NCBI RefSeq assembly: GCF_001640805.2
Contig: NC_066838.1
Coordinates: 2,883,101-2,947,100, forward strand
Direction of reading: 5' to 3'
DNA from: Lates calcarifer
Taxonomy: Eukaryota > Chordata > Actinopteri > Centropomidae
DNA length: 64,000 nt
Shown piece by piece: positions 11,743-22,145 of the stretch; within the stretch, counting starts at the first letter, position 1; each line of letters opens with the position of its first letter. Position numbers and translations under genes: made by a program. The notes beneath the pieces were generated by a model. That model saw nothing but the letters and a program-made list of their open reading frames with translations, made no database searches and had not been told where the DNA came from.

Positions 11743-11880
11743 GCAGCACACAGCCAGCTACATCACAGGCTGACAGAGCCCTTTCCTTTTATAGCTGCCC
11801 CCTGAGTAGCCAGTCCAGAAAAGGGAAGAGGACAGGGGACAGACACTGTGTCACATTCTCACACACACCTGCTCAGTAAG

Positions 11881-11902
11881 ACACACACACACACACACAC
11901 AC
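11881..11902. repeat. (AC)11 microsatellite
   Basis: Perfect AC run inside a broader CA-rich zone (11865-12140). Confidence 0.93.
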
Positions 11903-12169
11903 ATCCATGCACACACTCCGACACACAGTTATACACGTTATACACAATCTGCAGTGCGCTGGTACACACTAATGTGGAACCTAGATCATGTGCACACAGC
12001 AACTCAAAAGTATACTCATGTATAATAATATTTGAATGCATATTCACATGGCTATACACGCAAGTAGCAACACATAAAGGTATACTGTGCAGTCTTGATA
12101 GAACACACACTTGCAAACACAAAGGCCAGGCACATTCACATGCCTATAACAATAAAGGTGATCTCTGCT

Positions 12170-12480
12170 CCACATTAAGCTGAGATATACAGTTCCTCTT
12201 CATGCTGCTGATCTACATGTTTTCTAATTAACAACAATAATTCCTACCTCTCCTCTGTTTACTGCTGTGGTAATAGGGGATATCATGACAGGTATTAACC
12301 CAATTATCATGAGAATTATAGCCCCCTCCATGCCCTAGCTGTGCTCCAGTGTGAAACAGTAACCATCACCATTCATCCTGCCTTGATAACAAAGCCCATT
12401 AGGAGCCTCACAGCCACCATTATGGCCCAGTGGATGTTTGCATGAGAGGAATTAAGCTTTATCTAAATAGCTCATGTTGA
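12170..12480. promoter_or_regulatory. candidate conserved noncoding element
   Basis: Non-repetitive block, distinctly different from the flanking simple repeats. It carries homeodomain-type TCTAATTAAC (12224-12233), GATAA/TTATC motifs (GGGATATC, TTGATAAC, TTTATCTAAAT), and CCATTATGG. Mixed composition with many TF-like cores is typical of vertebrate developmental enhancers. This is inference from texture only; an alignment to other fish would decide it. Confidence 0.3.
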
Positions 12481-13386
12481 GTTTAGAAGTATGTAACTTT
12501 TATAAGGTTGTGCCTGACTTTAGTCATGTCTAAATAAACCAACAGTCATCTGGATTGTAAAGAGCAGTGGAAACATCGGTGGACCACCTCACGTTAGTGT
12601 AGGTACAGTGACTCACAGCATTGCTTGGTTAATGGCATGGAACGAATAGAAGTCTCATTACTGATCAACCTGTCTGCTCTCAGTGCTGCACTGCTGTTCT
12701 GTATGTTACATGTGGTCAATCAACTGTCTTAACTTTACAACCCTGCTCACTGACTCTACTGAGACAATACTGGCCAACATTGTTCTGGTTACAGTACACA
12801 AATAATATCATTTTTACTGCAAAATCCTCAAGAGGAGTGTACCGGATCACCAGAACTGACCAAATCAGGACTTTTTTCCCCCTTTGTGATGACTTAAAGA
12901 GCTGTTGTCACCTCAGCTGTGATATGACATATGTACATTATGTTACATTTGTCTTAAAAGCTTCAGAAATATTAGCTTTGTTGCAGGTAGATGGCTGCAC
13001 AGATGGAGTTGCTCCACTAAAGAGTTTTTCATTTTAATGTGATACATACACTGCATAGACTTGTGAAAATAGGTTAAATCTAATTTTTTCAAACAGATTT
13101 TTTTTTCTTTTTTCCTGAAAGTTCCCTGTTCAGATCCTACCAAACTTTTGGTTGCTGGCTGGCCTAGAGCTGCAGTGATTTTCTATGTTAATTAGTGGAG
13201 AAGCTGTCAGTAAAAAAATTACCTGTATTCACAATTTGAACCATGCAGTGCAGACAGTTGAGTTAAATTATTATAATCCTTGTTTTAAATCTTAGGTTAG
13301 AAAATATTTTTAAATAATTTGTAAAAGTTACTAAAAGTTACTTTGTATCTGTGTATCCAGATCAGTAAAATTAAGTTTGGGATGGG
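12481..13386. other. gene-free unique sequence
   Basis: AT-rich noncoding sequence with no recognised repeat or exon. Confidence 0.5.
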
Positions 13387-13469
13387 AAAAAGTCCAAATG
13401 TCTGTGGTATCTGATGCTGTTTGCTGATCTTTACTCTTTTTATGCAGCTGTAGATTTTGTGTAATAACA
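13387..13469 (+). repeat. copy 2 of the locally repeated sequence (pair with 8841-8916)
   Basis: Aligns with 8841-8916 over AAAAGTCCAAA, TTGCTGAT and TATGCAGCTGTAGATTTTGT. See the first copy. Confidence 0.65.
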
Positions 13470-13791
13470 ATAAAGTCTAGTGGTCTCATTCCTCCAGGCT
13501 CTGGAGGGATCTTTCTAAGAATTAACTTAAAATTGAACCAGCAATGTGAAACTTTTGTCTCCCCCTTCTGGCAGTAAGAGTAATTGCAATGAATGTTTTT
13601 CTACGCCATTGATCGCTTTCTGCTTTTGACTGAAATCCTTACTCTCAATACCAAGTTTGTTGTTCTTCAGAAATTTTTCTTGGATCCTTCCCATGTTTTT
13701 CTGCCATAAGCACCATCATATTCCATCTCCTTTGCTCTGCTTGCTCCTCTCTTCAGCTCTGGAAAACCAATTATGGCTGGGTGACATAAAA

Positions 13792-14112
13792 CACTTAGCT
13801 ATGTGCCAGCTCTGGAGAGTTGCCACGTCAAAATATCTCAGCAGCTATTAAATCAATATGGTATCAAATTTTTACATTCATAGTCCCCCGTGGGTGTATC
13901 CTAATGACTTTGGTTGAGCCTGACTTTTACTGTGGGTCAGCAGTTTCCGTCCAATACTTGGTTCATGACCAAGAACTAATGACACACAAATTATTCTCAG
14001 TTGTATTTTGTGTTTAGTACTAATTAGCAAATTATTATCATTATAATATGCTTAAGTCCCACAATGAACATGGTTAATATCTGCATGTTAGCATGAATAT
14101 TGTGAGAATGTT
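13792..14112 (-). repeat. dispersed fish repeat, family A, copy 1 (reverse)
   Basis: Contains AAATATCTCAGCAGCTATT, TGTATCCTAATGACTTTGGT, TCCAATACTTGGTTCATGACC, TTGTGTTTAGTACTAATTAG and a run of GTTAGCATG-type motifs. Read on the minus strand, these are in the same order as in the copies at 19204-19745 and 55589-55965. I recognise the family as a very common percomorph interspersed repeat. It is noncoding and its class is not known to me. Confidence 0.8.
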
Positions 14113-14680
14113 TGTGATCATATTAGCCACTAGCATGACTGTATATTCTGTTTCAGTCTGTCTCTTCTTCCAGTTCCCCAACTTGATGAAAGTGCAACCC
14201 GTTTAAAAAGTGTTTTTACAGAAGTGCACGATCCAACAGCCAGTCTGTGTTTGAATGGCAGTGTGAAAAACTGCACTTATTCACTGACTATGAATCTTTG
14301 AACTGAACAGGTCAAAACAGTTTGCAAACTGATTCAAAATTTCCACTTTTAGTTACAGAAAAAATCCATATGAGTCTGTACTATTGACCTTTATGTTTTT
14401 GATTCTCTCTCCATCATTGTCTTCACGGTGTAAAAAGAAAAGGTGTGAACTGAAAGCCACCTCACACTGTTGAGACATATGGGCTTCCTGTTTGCCTGCA
14501 ATCAGGATTTGATGTATATAGTAGTCTGTATAGTGCATGACAACATTAGTATGAACAGTAACATCAATCTAGTCTCTCCAACATATGAGCAATGATCCAC
14601 TATAACATATGGATGAAAGGACGCAGAGAGAGAGGAAGCATGTGAAGGATCTGATTGTTAGGAGAGGATGGATTTTTAGA
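14113..14680. other. gene-free unique sequence
   Basis: No supported feature. Confidence 0.5.
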
Positions 14681-14684
14681 GGGG

Positions 14685-14900
14685 AAAGTCAATTACGTCT
14701 CACAAAGCACTTGGTTAAAATATCAAGGTCGCTATACGGTGATAGGCCCTGTATCCATGCTGTGTCAAAGTGCTATTTTTCATCGCTTTGTGTCTCTTCT
14801 GGAGGTCAAACCCATTTGGGCTTCATTTATTAACCCTAAAGTGCTGCTGCTGGCAGGAGCTGAGCTCTCAGCACTGAGGGGCTGGGGAGCAAAGCAGAGG
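14685..14900. promoter_or_regulatory. candidate conserved noncoding element
   Basis: Non-repetitive, balanced composition, with a dense set of motif-like words (TCAATTACG, GGTCAAACCC, TTCATTTATTAACCC, CTGAGCTCAG). It is flanked by ordinary AT-rich DNA. The open frames on it show no family features. Texture-based inference only. Confidence 0.25.
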
Positions 14901-16566
14901 TCGGCCACAGGGAGAGAGAACAGTGTGTCAGTGTGATGGTGGATGTGTGAGGATCTATGCAGAAGTGAGTGAATGTAAATTTGTTTTCATGTGTATGTAT
15001 GTGCGTGCACATGTAAGAGATACTCCATCCATCTAGCTAATAGATAACACTTGCGGACACGACGTGATGGACAGAGGGCACACTGAAATCCACACAAACT
15101 CAATCTGCACTTAATGTCAATAAACATTAGAGAGATCATCAAGGAAAAGTAGGGGACGGTTGTTTTTATCGCAATAATGACACAGTGCTTTAGGAGATTA
15201 AAAATCAATGGAGCCCAGCAGCATGCTGAGAGACGGTGTCTTTAGATGTACAGTATCCACAAATCTTTTTCCATTCCCACCACAGAGGTTGGGGGTGAAG
15301 GTAGTTCTATTGGTCTGTCAATAAGGAGCAATGTTTTTTTTCTTGGAGGACTTAGCAGATGTGAGAAGGGGCAGCAGCAGAAGCGGCAAAATATAAATGT
15401 AGCACAGTGATAGCTCAAGCAGAACACTGAAGTTGTGCTTGCATTATATGACTGACATCAGCTGTTTCATTAATGCTTCACAATCACCTACATTTAGAGC
15501 AGTATTGGTATATGCTGACTAGTGTGTACAAATCATATTCATGCAGGTGTACAAGTGGACAGTTCCATGCCTCATGATTTTCTTTCCATTGCCAACATTA
15601 AGCGCCATTGCAGGCATTAACGTAGCCTGTAGTGATGCACACACAATGCATTCTGGAGCGTCACGTTATCCTCAAGGCAAATGACCCAATAGGATATTGA
15701 CAAAATAAAGGCAAATTCAATGTGCCATCTTCATGTAATTGCAACTTGCCATAGTGGCTGCTATTTGGTGAAAGCCTTCTTGGGCTTGTACCAGTTCTTG
15801 TAAAACTGACACTTGGATGGTCAAAAGTTATGTCGTCTCATTTTAACCATTGCTAAAAACTACAAGCATACCATAGTTGCCACATGCAGGTATTGCTGTT
15901 GGAATTTTAATAACTTTGATAACAGACAAAAAACAAACGTAATCTTTTCATGAATTGTCCAGAATCTACAACTTGTCTGGCAATAGGGTTGGTGTCATGA
16001 AATGTTCCTTAGCCAAAAGAATTTACCCAGTTGTCATAACATTAATGAGTCTCAAGGATTCTTCTACTCTTCAAGTTTTTGAGTTTTCATTTTGCCATTA
16101 GTATATCTTTGGTGGTGTTGCTAAAACTCTCCATTAAAACTAGTACAAGTAACAATGTATCTATCAAGCAAAGTGACAGCTCTGGGATAAAGTGACCCAC
16201 CCTCCTATTTAAAGGACAGGAAGACAGAGCCACTAGACTATCCTGGATTTACATAACTGGTGCATGCACACAGGGCCCTGTGGGTCAGACAGGTTGTCAA
16301 TAATAAACAATGTTGAGATGATATGTAGCAGACTGACACATAGACTTAAAATAGATGCAGGTGGATGTGCAGTACCAGATAGGCATGCTGGTATGTTACC
16401 CAACATGGCACATAATGGGAATCTGTAAAAGATGTTCTCCAGCTGTTTTGTCTTAATATGACGTGGGCTATTGTGGTAACTGTTTGAGGCTGTTTTCTGC
16501 CATATGACTCTTAATATAATAGATTAGGATTAGATGGATTAGGGTTTAAGGTTAGTGTATTTATAT
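14901..16566. other. gene-free unique sequence
   Basis: No exon or recognised repeat. Composition is ordinary AT-rich noncoding. Confidence 0.5.
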
Positions 16567-17154
16567 AAGTTGAATAATCGATTAGTCGACTAGTCGAAAC
16601 AGTAGGCATAATCAACACCTTTCATTTAAGAATTGGCTCATTTTTATTTGACTAACTTTTACTTGGTTGGGGGTGGGAGGAGATTTATGTTTTACTTCAT
16701 AGAAATGCAAAACTAATGTTTATGGTTCTGTTTCTGCCTGAGTAAGTATCTTCCCGGAAGACCATTACTGGCCAGATTGAGAGCTCTAAAAAAGAACTTG
16801 ACAGAAGCCAACAAAGTAGCAATAACAACCGCTCTATGGACACCTCTCACGTTAGAGTTTTATGTCGCTGTCACCTGCCGTTACATGGATTGTGACTGGA
16901 ACATTTCAGGTTCTGTGCTCCAGACTCGCAATGCAGATGAGACACACTGCTGAGAACATCACTGTTAGTCTGAGGTGCGTTGCTGATGTGTGGAGCTTGG
17001 GAGATAAAGTTAGTTGCATCTGTACACTACACTGCAAAACACGTGACTTGACATCACAACATTTTATTATCTTGGTTTGCGTGGAGGACACATCTTAATG
17101 ATGGCATCACAACTATTCGACTAGTAGACTTAAATTAGCTTGATTAATCAACTT
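16567..17154 (+). mobile_element. internally deleted hAT-type transposon with recognisable ends
   Basis: The left terminus (16567-16598) is AAGTTGAATAATCGATTAGT followed by CGACTAGTCGAA. The right terminus (17116-17154), reverse-complemented, starts AAGTTGATTAATCAAGCTAA and ends CTACTAGTCGAA. The outer ten bases and inner nine bases match. Ends built of TCGATTAGTCGACTA words are typical of a fish hAT group. Inside is a piece of transposase (see 16742-17096). At about 588 bp it is far shorter than a full hAT element (usually over 2.5 kb). No exact 8-bp target duplication was found. Confidence 0.7.
16742..17096 (+). pseudogene. hAT (ZBED-like) transposase relic
   Basis: One frame reads ALWTPLTLEFYVAVTCRYMD, then CDWNISGSVLQTRNADETH. 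This matches the RNase-H-fold start of hAT transposases (family pattern WTS...YVTVTCHYID..W....VLQTR....HT). After a stop and a frameshift, LRCVADVWSLGDKVSCICT continues the same domain, where the family goes on to a catalytic Asp in TDNA. That Asp motif is broken here (TLHCKT). The BED zinc finger, the rest of the catalytic domain and the C-terminal dimerisation domain are absent. Confidence 0.75.
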
Positions 17155-18580
17155 CAATAAGTATCCACATCCACACAAGATCCACATCTCAGCTCACTTT
17201 GTTGCCCTCATCTCTCAATTCACCCCATGCTTTCCCTTTTTCACACAGATGGCTGTATAAATTAGCAAGGCAAACTCTTTTAAAAGAACATCCATCTCTG
17301 TTTTGTCAAAACAATATACAAGAATTTGCAGTCTAACAGGATTTGAGGATTTGTCTAGTGATGTGATTGCAGTCACAGCCTACCTATAGTTCAGTGTGTC
17401 ATCTCTATAACTGAGTATCTGCTCTCTTCTGACTGTCAAGACCATAAATCTGTGGAAGTTGGTGCAAGCAGGTTTTTCTAGTGTCCAGCTGGTTCTAATG
17501 TGTACAACAAGACATACTAAGAGTAAGAAAGAGGACACACTCATGGAAACTGCCTCTATAAATGCACTACCACCTTGAACATATCTAGACATTACCTGGA
17601 TACACCGTATGTGAGAAAGTAAATGACCAAATCACATGGACTGGACATTAAACGGACTCAAGCCTGCCAGCTCCCTAGTACAAACTCTGTGTAATGTCCA
17701 ACTGAGCTGATGTGTGAATAGAGCAAGTCATTGTCTGTCAACTCTTCTGAAGCGGTTATCTTTTGTTTTTGAATAATAGTAAGAAGAAAAAAGTAATACG
17801 AAGGGCAACGGGAGGGCTAAACTTGCTCTACATGTTTTTTACCTTGTGGTTTTCCATGAGCCTGTTCTTCTGTTATGAACATTTGCAACAAAAGCGATTA
17901 ATATGATAGTGGTTACTTTAGAGTCATCTGCTGGGTGGAGATATAGCCAAGTCAGGTATATGCCCTTGGATGTACTGAATCAGAGTTTGATAATTAATTC
18001 AGTGTTAATGGTTAGGTTTGTTTCACTCTTTCGTGTCCATTGTGAGTGTTGGCATGTTTGATTTATGTACTGCTAGTCCTTGTTGTCGTAAGGAAAAGTG
18101 TAAATGAGCCCACTTTGAAATACTGTGATTGATAAATCCATGTACTGTACCTTATGCTTTAGTAGAGTGGTACTTAGGTTTGTGTATGTCTGAATGTGTA
18201 CATGATTACATGCATGTATGCGCATGTCTTTGTCAGCCTGCACTCTCCTATTCAGGTTCATTGGTATGGAGTGGTCTGAAATGAACAGAGTCCATTAACA
18301 CCTTTCTTTCTAAAGGTGATCTGGTGCTGACTCAGGTTCTGAGAAGGGGGAAGTGATTCTTGAAGGACAGTCCATCTATGATGAACTCCCCCTTTGCAAC
18401 CTCCATTCCCTGGAGTGAGGGATTGTGGAATTGGCACTTCAACCCCACCCCTGCCCCCTCACAAAAGGAACCGAACAGCATAGGGGAATAAAATGCTGAT
18501 CTAAGAAATCAGTGGGAAAATACTGGGGGTCAAGGAGAAGAGAAACGCAAAGAGAGAGGTGTAACGTTTTTATTCAACTA
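17155..18580. other. gene-free unique sequence
   Basis: No supported gene or recognised repeat. Confidence 0.5.
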
Positions 18581-18599
18581 TGCAGTTTTTTTTACAAGA

Positions 18600-18905
18600 C
18601 AAAGAGGGCCAAAAGAACAAGTGAGTTGAAGAGATTGAGGTGGAGAGAGGGAAAAAACAAGTTGTATGGAGCAAAAAGAAGACCAGAATAGCCAGGAAGA
18701 TACATGAGTATGTGAACAAGATAACAGAGAGAGTAGAGGAGATAGAGAGTGATCTGTATGAGCAAGAAATACTAAGATATTATCCCACATTCTTTTTACG
18801 ACTATTAGTTTTATGTTTTTCTTTGATAAGAGGTGATAGTTAGGGTGTTAAGATGTTGGTTTAAAAAAGAGACAGAGAAAGAAAGAGAGAGAAAGAGAGG
18901 AGATG
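18600..18905 (+). repeat. purine-rich low-complexity stretch
   Basis: Long A/G-rich segments (18600-18760 and 18865-18902, the latter GAGAGAAAGAGAG-type). Confidence 0.7.
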
Positions 18906-19002
18906 TAGCAGGAGATTAAGTGGAGAAGTGATGGTGACACCACTCAGGAGATGAAACCAGGCAAAGAATTGTGTGCCCTGTGGGCTAGGGAACATATTGG
19001 CA

Positions 19003-19008
<6 letters not shown>

Positions 19009-19042
<34 letters not shown>
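19009..19042. repeat. (CA)17 microsatellite
   Basis: Perfect CA run. Confidence 0.96.
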
Positions 19043-19044
<2 letters not shown>

Positions 19045-19203
19045 GCTGGACTACTATTGTCACATATTCCGAATATATTTTACCTGGATACACAACATTA
19101 GTTCATTATGTTTCTGTATTATTTTTGCATTTCATTTTGCATGCAAGCTATGAAAAACTAGCAGGTAAAGGCTGTCACAAGACTAAGATTGGACTTAGGC
19201 ACA

Positions 19204-19745
19204 GTAATGCTTTGAGCTAAATGCTAACATCAGTAAGCTACCAGGCTCACAATGTCATTGTTATAATGATGATGATATCCAAGAAGAACAGAAGAAGCTT
19301 CTTGGATAAGAGATGAAACACCTTTAAGTAGCTATAACCAAGACCAGTTGACCCAAGTTTAACCCTTCTTGGATAATCATGACCTTGATGATAGAGAATG
19401 CCCATGTTTGTACTCACCACATTAGTTTAGCTTGTTAGTGTGCAGAAATGTACTAATTAGTACCCAATACAAAGCACAGATGGTGCTGATGGGAATAACA
19501 TTTTTGTGCAAGTACTTTGTCACAAATTAAAGTATTGGAAAATTTCTGACCTGTTATGATGTGATGATGACACTCGATGGAAAGTGAAGGGATCACAATA
19601 TCTGTTACATTTCATCCTCTGAAGACGATGCATGTCTATACTAAATTACATGGCAATCCATCCAATATATTTTAGTCTTAACACAAGTGGAGGACCAGCC
19701 ACCCAACAGAATGACCCTGCCATCCAAAATGTGGCTAAAAACACA
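19204..19745 (+). repeat. dispersed fish repeat, family A, copy 2 (forward), with an insert
   Basis: Begins TAATGCTTTGAGCTAAATGC (the 55.6-kb copy has TAATGCTTTGCGCTAAGTGC). It continues through CATTAGTTTAGC, GCTGATGGGAATAACA, ATGGCAATCCATCCAATATA and ends near GGACCAGCCACC. This is the most complete of four copies in the window. About 125 bases of unrelated sequence (near 19275-19400) interrupt it relative to the family as I know it. Confidence 0.8.
19275..19400 (+). repeat. unrelated segment nested in family A copy
   Basis: Contains GAAGAAGCTTCTTGGATAAG, AGATGAAACACCTTTAAGTA and TTCTTGGATAATCATGACCT. I recognise this wording as another recurrent teleost repeat. It interrupts the family A order between CATTGTTATAATGATG and CCATGTTTGTACTCACC. 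The boundaries are approximate. Confidence 0.5.
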
Positions 19746-20189
19746 TAATATTCTCACATTAATTCAATGCAGCCAAACTATTGACTATGCCCTTAGAATT
19801 AATGTTGTTTGGGTCATTCAGTCACGACTCTGCTGCCTCACTTGAATGCCAAGCTGAACATACAATACATAACATAAAACAGGTGTATTTCATATCAGCC
19901 AACAACCTTATCCCTGTCCATGACTTTTCCACCTATGGTATCCACACATTAGAATTTGATGTCAAGTCGGTTGATTAAAATAGGAGATAGGACAGGATCC
20001 CCAGGGTTCTAGAAGCTGATGGAGTAAGACCAGCAGGTTGAGGAGGGAAGCATCCCAGGTACAATTGGTTTGTGGAACCCAGGCAGATCATTGGTTATTG
20101 ATGTGGTGTCATCAAAAGTTTTGTCTGTAAAGGACTTTAGAAGTGTGGAAAAGCAGAGAGCAAAATAGCCAAAGCTTCACTAGGCATGA

Positions 20190-21395
20190 CAGTGACAGTC
20201 TGAATTGTATGGGCTTTCATTGGGCAAAGTGCTTTCTTGGTTTGAATCCTGTCTCATTCTACGTGTCGTGGCCTTATCCCATCCCCTCCCCACAGGAGTG
20301 CCCCAAGAATCATTACTCTTCTCTTTGCAATATGCACCACCTCCTTCACTCATCCTTCTCATATGACAGCTACGCTGATGACACCCAGCTATACCCATCA
20401 TTCGCACCAGGTGACACCATGGTCTCCACACAGATCTTGGCCTGTCTCTCAAACATATCCACATGGGTGAGAGAATGCCACCTTCAGCTTAACCTCTCCA
20501 AGACTTAAGTCTTAGTCATCCTGGCCGTCACAATATTAACATCAAAATCTCCTTTTCATCTCTCAACCAAACCAAAGGTTGCAAAAAACCTGGGTGCCAT
20601 GTTTGATAACCAGGTATCCTTCTCTGACCATGTTGCATCTGTGTCCCCGTCATGCTGCTTCTCACTATACAATGTGAGAAAAATCAGGACTTACTTGTCC
20701 CAGTATGTCACCCAACTCTTGCTACAGGCCATGATTATCTCTTACCTCAACCACTGCAATGCCCCTCTGATGGGCATACCTTCACAAACAATGAAATGCT
20801 TGCAAATGGTCCAAAATGTGGTGGCTTGTCTGGTGTTTGATCAGCCTAAAAGGGTGCATGTCACTCTGCTGCTCATTGGCCTCCACTGGCTACTCACGGT
20901 CAAATTAAAATCTTTAAGCCTGCTTGCCAACAGAGCAACTTCTGGGTCTGCAACCATGTATTTGAATTCAAACATACAAACTTATGCTCCTTCTCAGCCA
21001 CTGCGTTCCTCCAAGGAAGGCAATGCCATCCATGCACACAAAGCATTTGCAGTCCAGAGTGTGTGGTTCTCCAATTTGTAGAATGAACTCCCAAATGCTA
21101 TCAGGGCAGAAGTGTCCCTCTTTGTCTTCAATAATCTCTTGAAGACTTATCTCTTCAAAGAGCAACTCCTCTTCTGACACCTCCAACACCCCAACATGCC
21201 AAACCAGCACTTACTATGCACTTTTGGCTCACTTCTTTAATTTATATTCTTGCACTTTTCCTTATTTAACAGATTTAGTGTTTGGTACTTACTTCAAGGT
21301 CTCCTACTGCACTGAAGCTTTAGTGTTGTCCCTCATTTGTAAGTTGATTTGGATAAAAGTATCTGCCAAATGAGTAAATGCAAATGTAATGCAGA
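20190..21395 (+). mobile_element. L2-type LINE, 5'-truncated copy
   Basis: Carries the last part of the reverse transcriptase frame followed by about 200 bases of 3' UTR. It ends with TTGGATAAAAGTATCTGCCA then AATGAGTAAATGCAAATGTA, the characteristic 3' tail of fish L2-clade LINEs (usual form GGATAAAAGCGTCTGCTAAATG). The 5' part (ORF1, endonuclease, most of RT) is missing, as is normal for incomplete reverse transcription. No target-site duplication was identified. Confidence 0.8.
20200..21177 (+). pseudogene. reverse transcriptase C-terminal relic of an L2-type LINE
   Basis: The key motif is SYADDTQLYPSF, the metal-binding YADD box of reverse transcriptase, with YADD at 20371-20382. It is preceded by a frameshifted GVPQES (usual GVPQGSVLGPLLF). 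After it come ISTWVRECHLQLNLSKT, VAKNLGAMFDNQVSFSDHV, and the C-terminal signature around NELPNAIRA and LLKTYLFKEQLL. In-frame stops include TAA at 20506-20508 and TAG at 21079-21081, where the family has Trp of WNELP. A frameshift lies between GVPQ and YADD. It cannot make a working enzyme. Confidence 0.85.
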
Positions 21396-21750
21396 GAGAG
21401 TCAGCTGTTATTGAGGCCACTGCAAATGCTGTTTCAGTGATTTCTCCACCATTGTTAAAATAGAAAGATGACAGATGAAAGTGGTTGATGGTGTTTCTGC
21501 CCTGCGGGAGCTACTTCTTCATAGAGCTTAGTCTAGCTGAAAACCCATGGTGATATGAGCCAAACTACTCCCAGCAAGAATATTTCCTTGGCACAAATAC
21601 ATATTCAAATTGTCCCGATTCCTGTCAGTAGATCTGATGTGCAACAGACCCATGAAAGGCCCACCAAAATCCTATGTGCATTAGTTAATTTTCAAAAATG
21701 ATAACTCTAATCTGAAAGAGACCACATCTGTGGAAAGTCAGACCCACTTC
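21396..21750. other. gene-free unique sequence
   Basis: No supported feature. Confidence 0.45.
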
Positions 21751-21754
21751 GAAT

Positions 21755-21965
21755 AGCCCATATCACAACGAATTACAGCATTTAATTTTCTTCCTATGGC
21801 AATTCCATTTATTTAGCAAAGGGGAGAGTAAGCAGGAGTTGAGACTGAAATCAGCCCTGCATTAAAGCAACTGCAGTGCCTTGCCAGATGATGTTGTGTT
21901 GCTCTGGTAATTTTTTCTGCCAGACAACCTTGCCCTCTTAACACTGTCAATTTGAACATGTTCTA
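21755..21965. promoter_or_regulatory. candidate conserved noncoding element
   Basis: Non-repetitive block with AATTACAGCATTTAATTTTC, TTCCATTTATTTAGCAAAG and GCATTAAAGCAACTGCAGTG. The texture (AT-rich homeobox-like cores mixed with CAGCTG-like words) resembles fish developmental enhancers. Not tested by alignment. Confidence 0.25.
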
Positions 21966-21969
21966 ACAG

Positions 21970-22145
21970 TGTCAAGGCTGGTGTAGTGGACAGCCATATG
22001 TCTGACTTTCATGAAGGAGACTAGAGTTCATATCCTCATTCCCTAATTGCCTAACCCTAACCATTTTTTTTCCTGAAAACATGATCCCTTTCCCTAATTT
22101 TAACTATAGCATTATTGCCAGGTTCAGAAATTGTAAAAGAGAACG
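21970..22145 (+). repeat. possible tRNA-headed SINE fragment
   Basis: GGCTGGTGTAGTGGACAG resembles a box A, and 36 bases further on GAGTTCATATCC resembles a box B. Between them lies GTCTGACTTTCATGAAGGAG. The body then carries CCTAACCCTAACC and a T-rich stretch. The spacing of the two boxes fits a pol III promoter. Divergence is high, so the call is tentative. Confidence 0.4.

Noticed and set aside
8961..22063. CCCTAACCC-like runs at 8980-8995 and 22050-22063 as interstitial telomere
   Set aside because: Only about two units each and embedded in repeat-like sequence. Too short to mean an old telomere.
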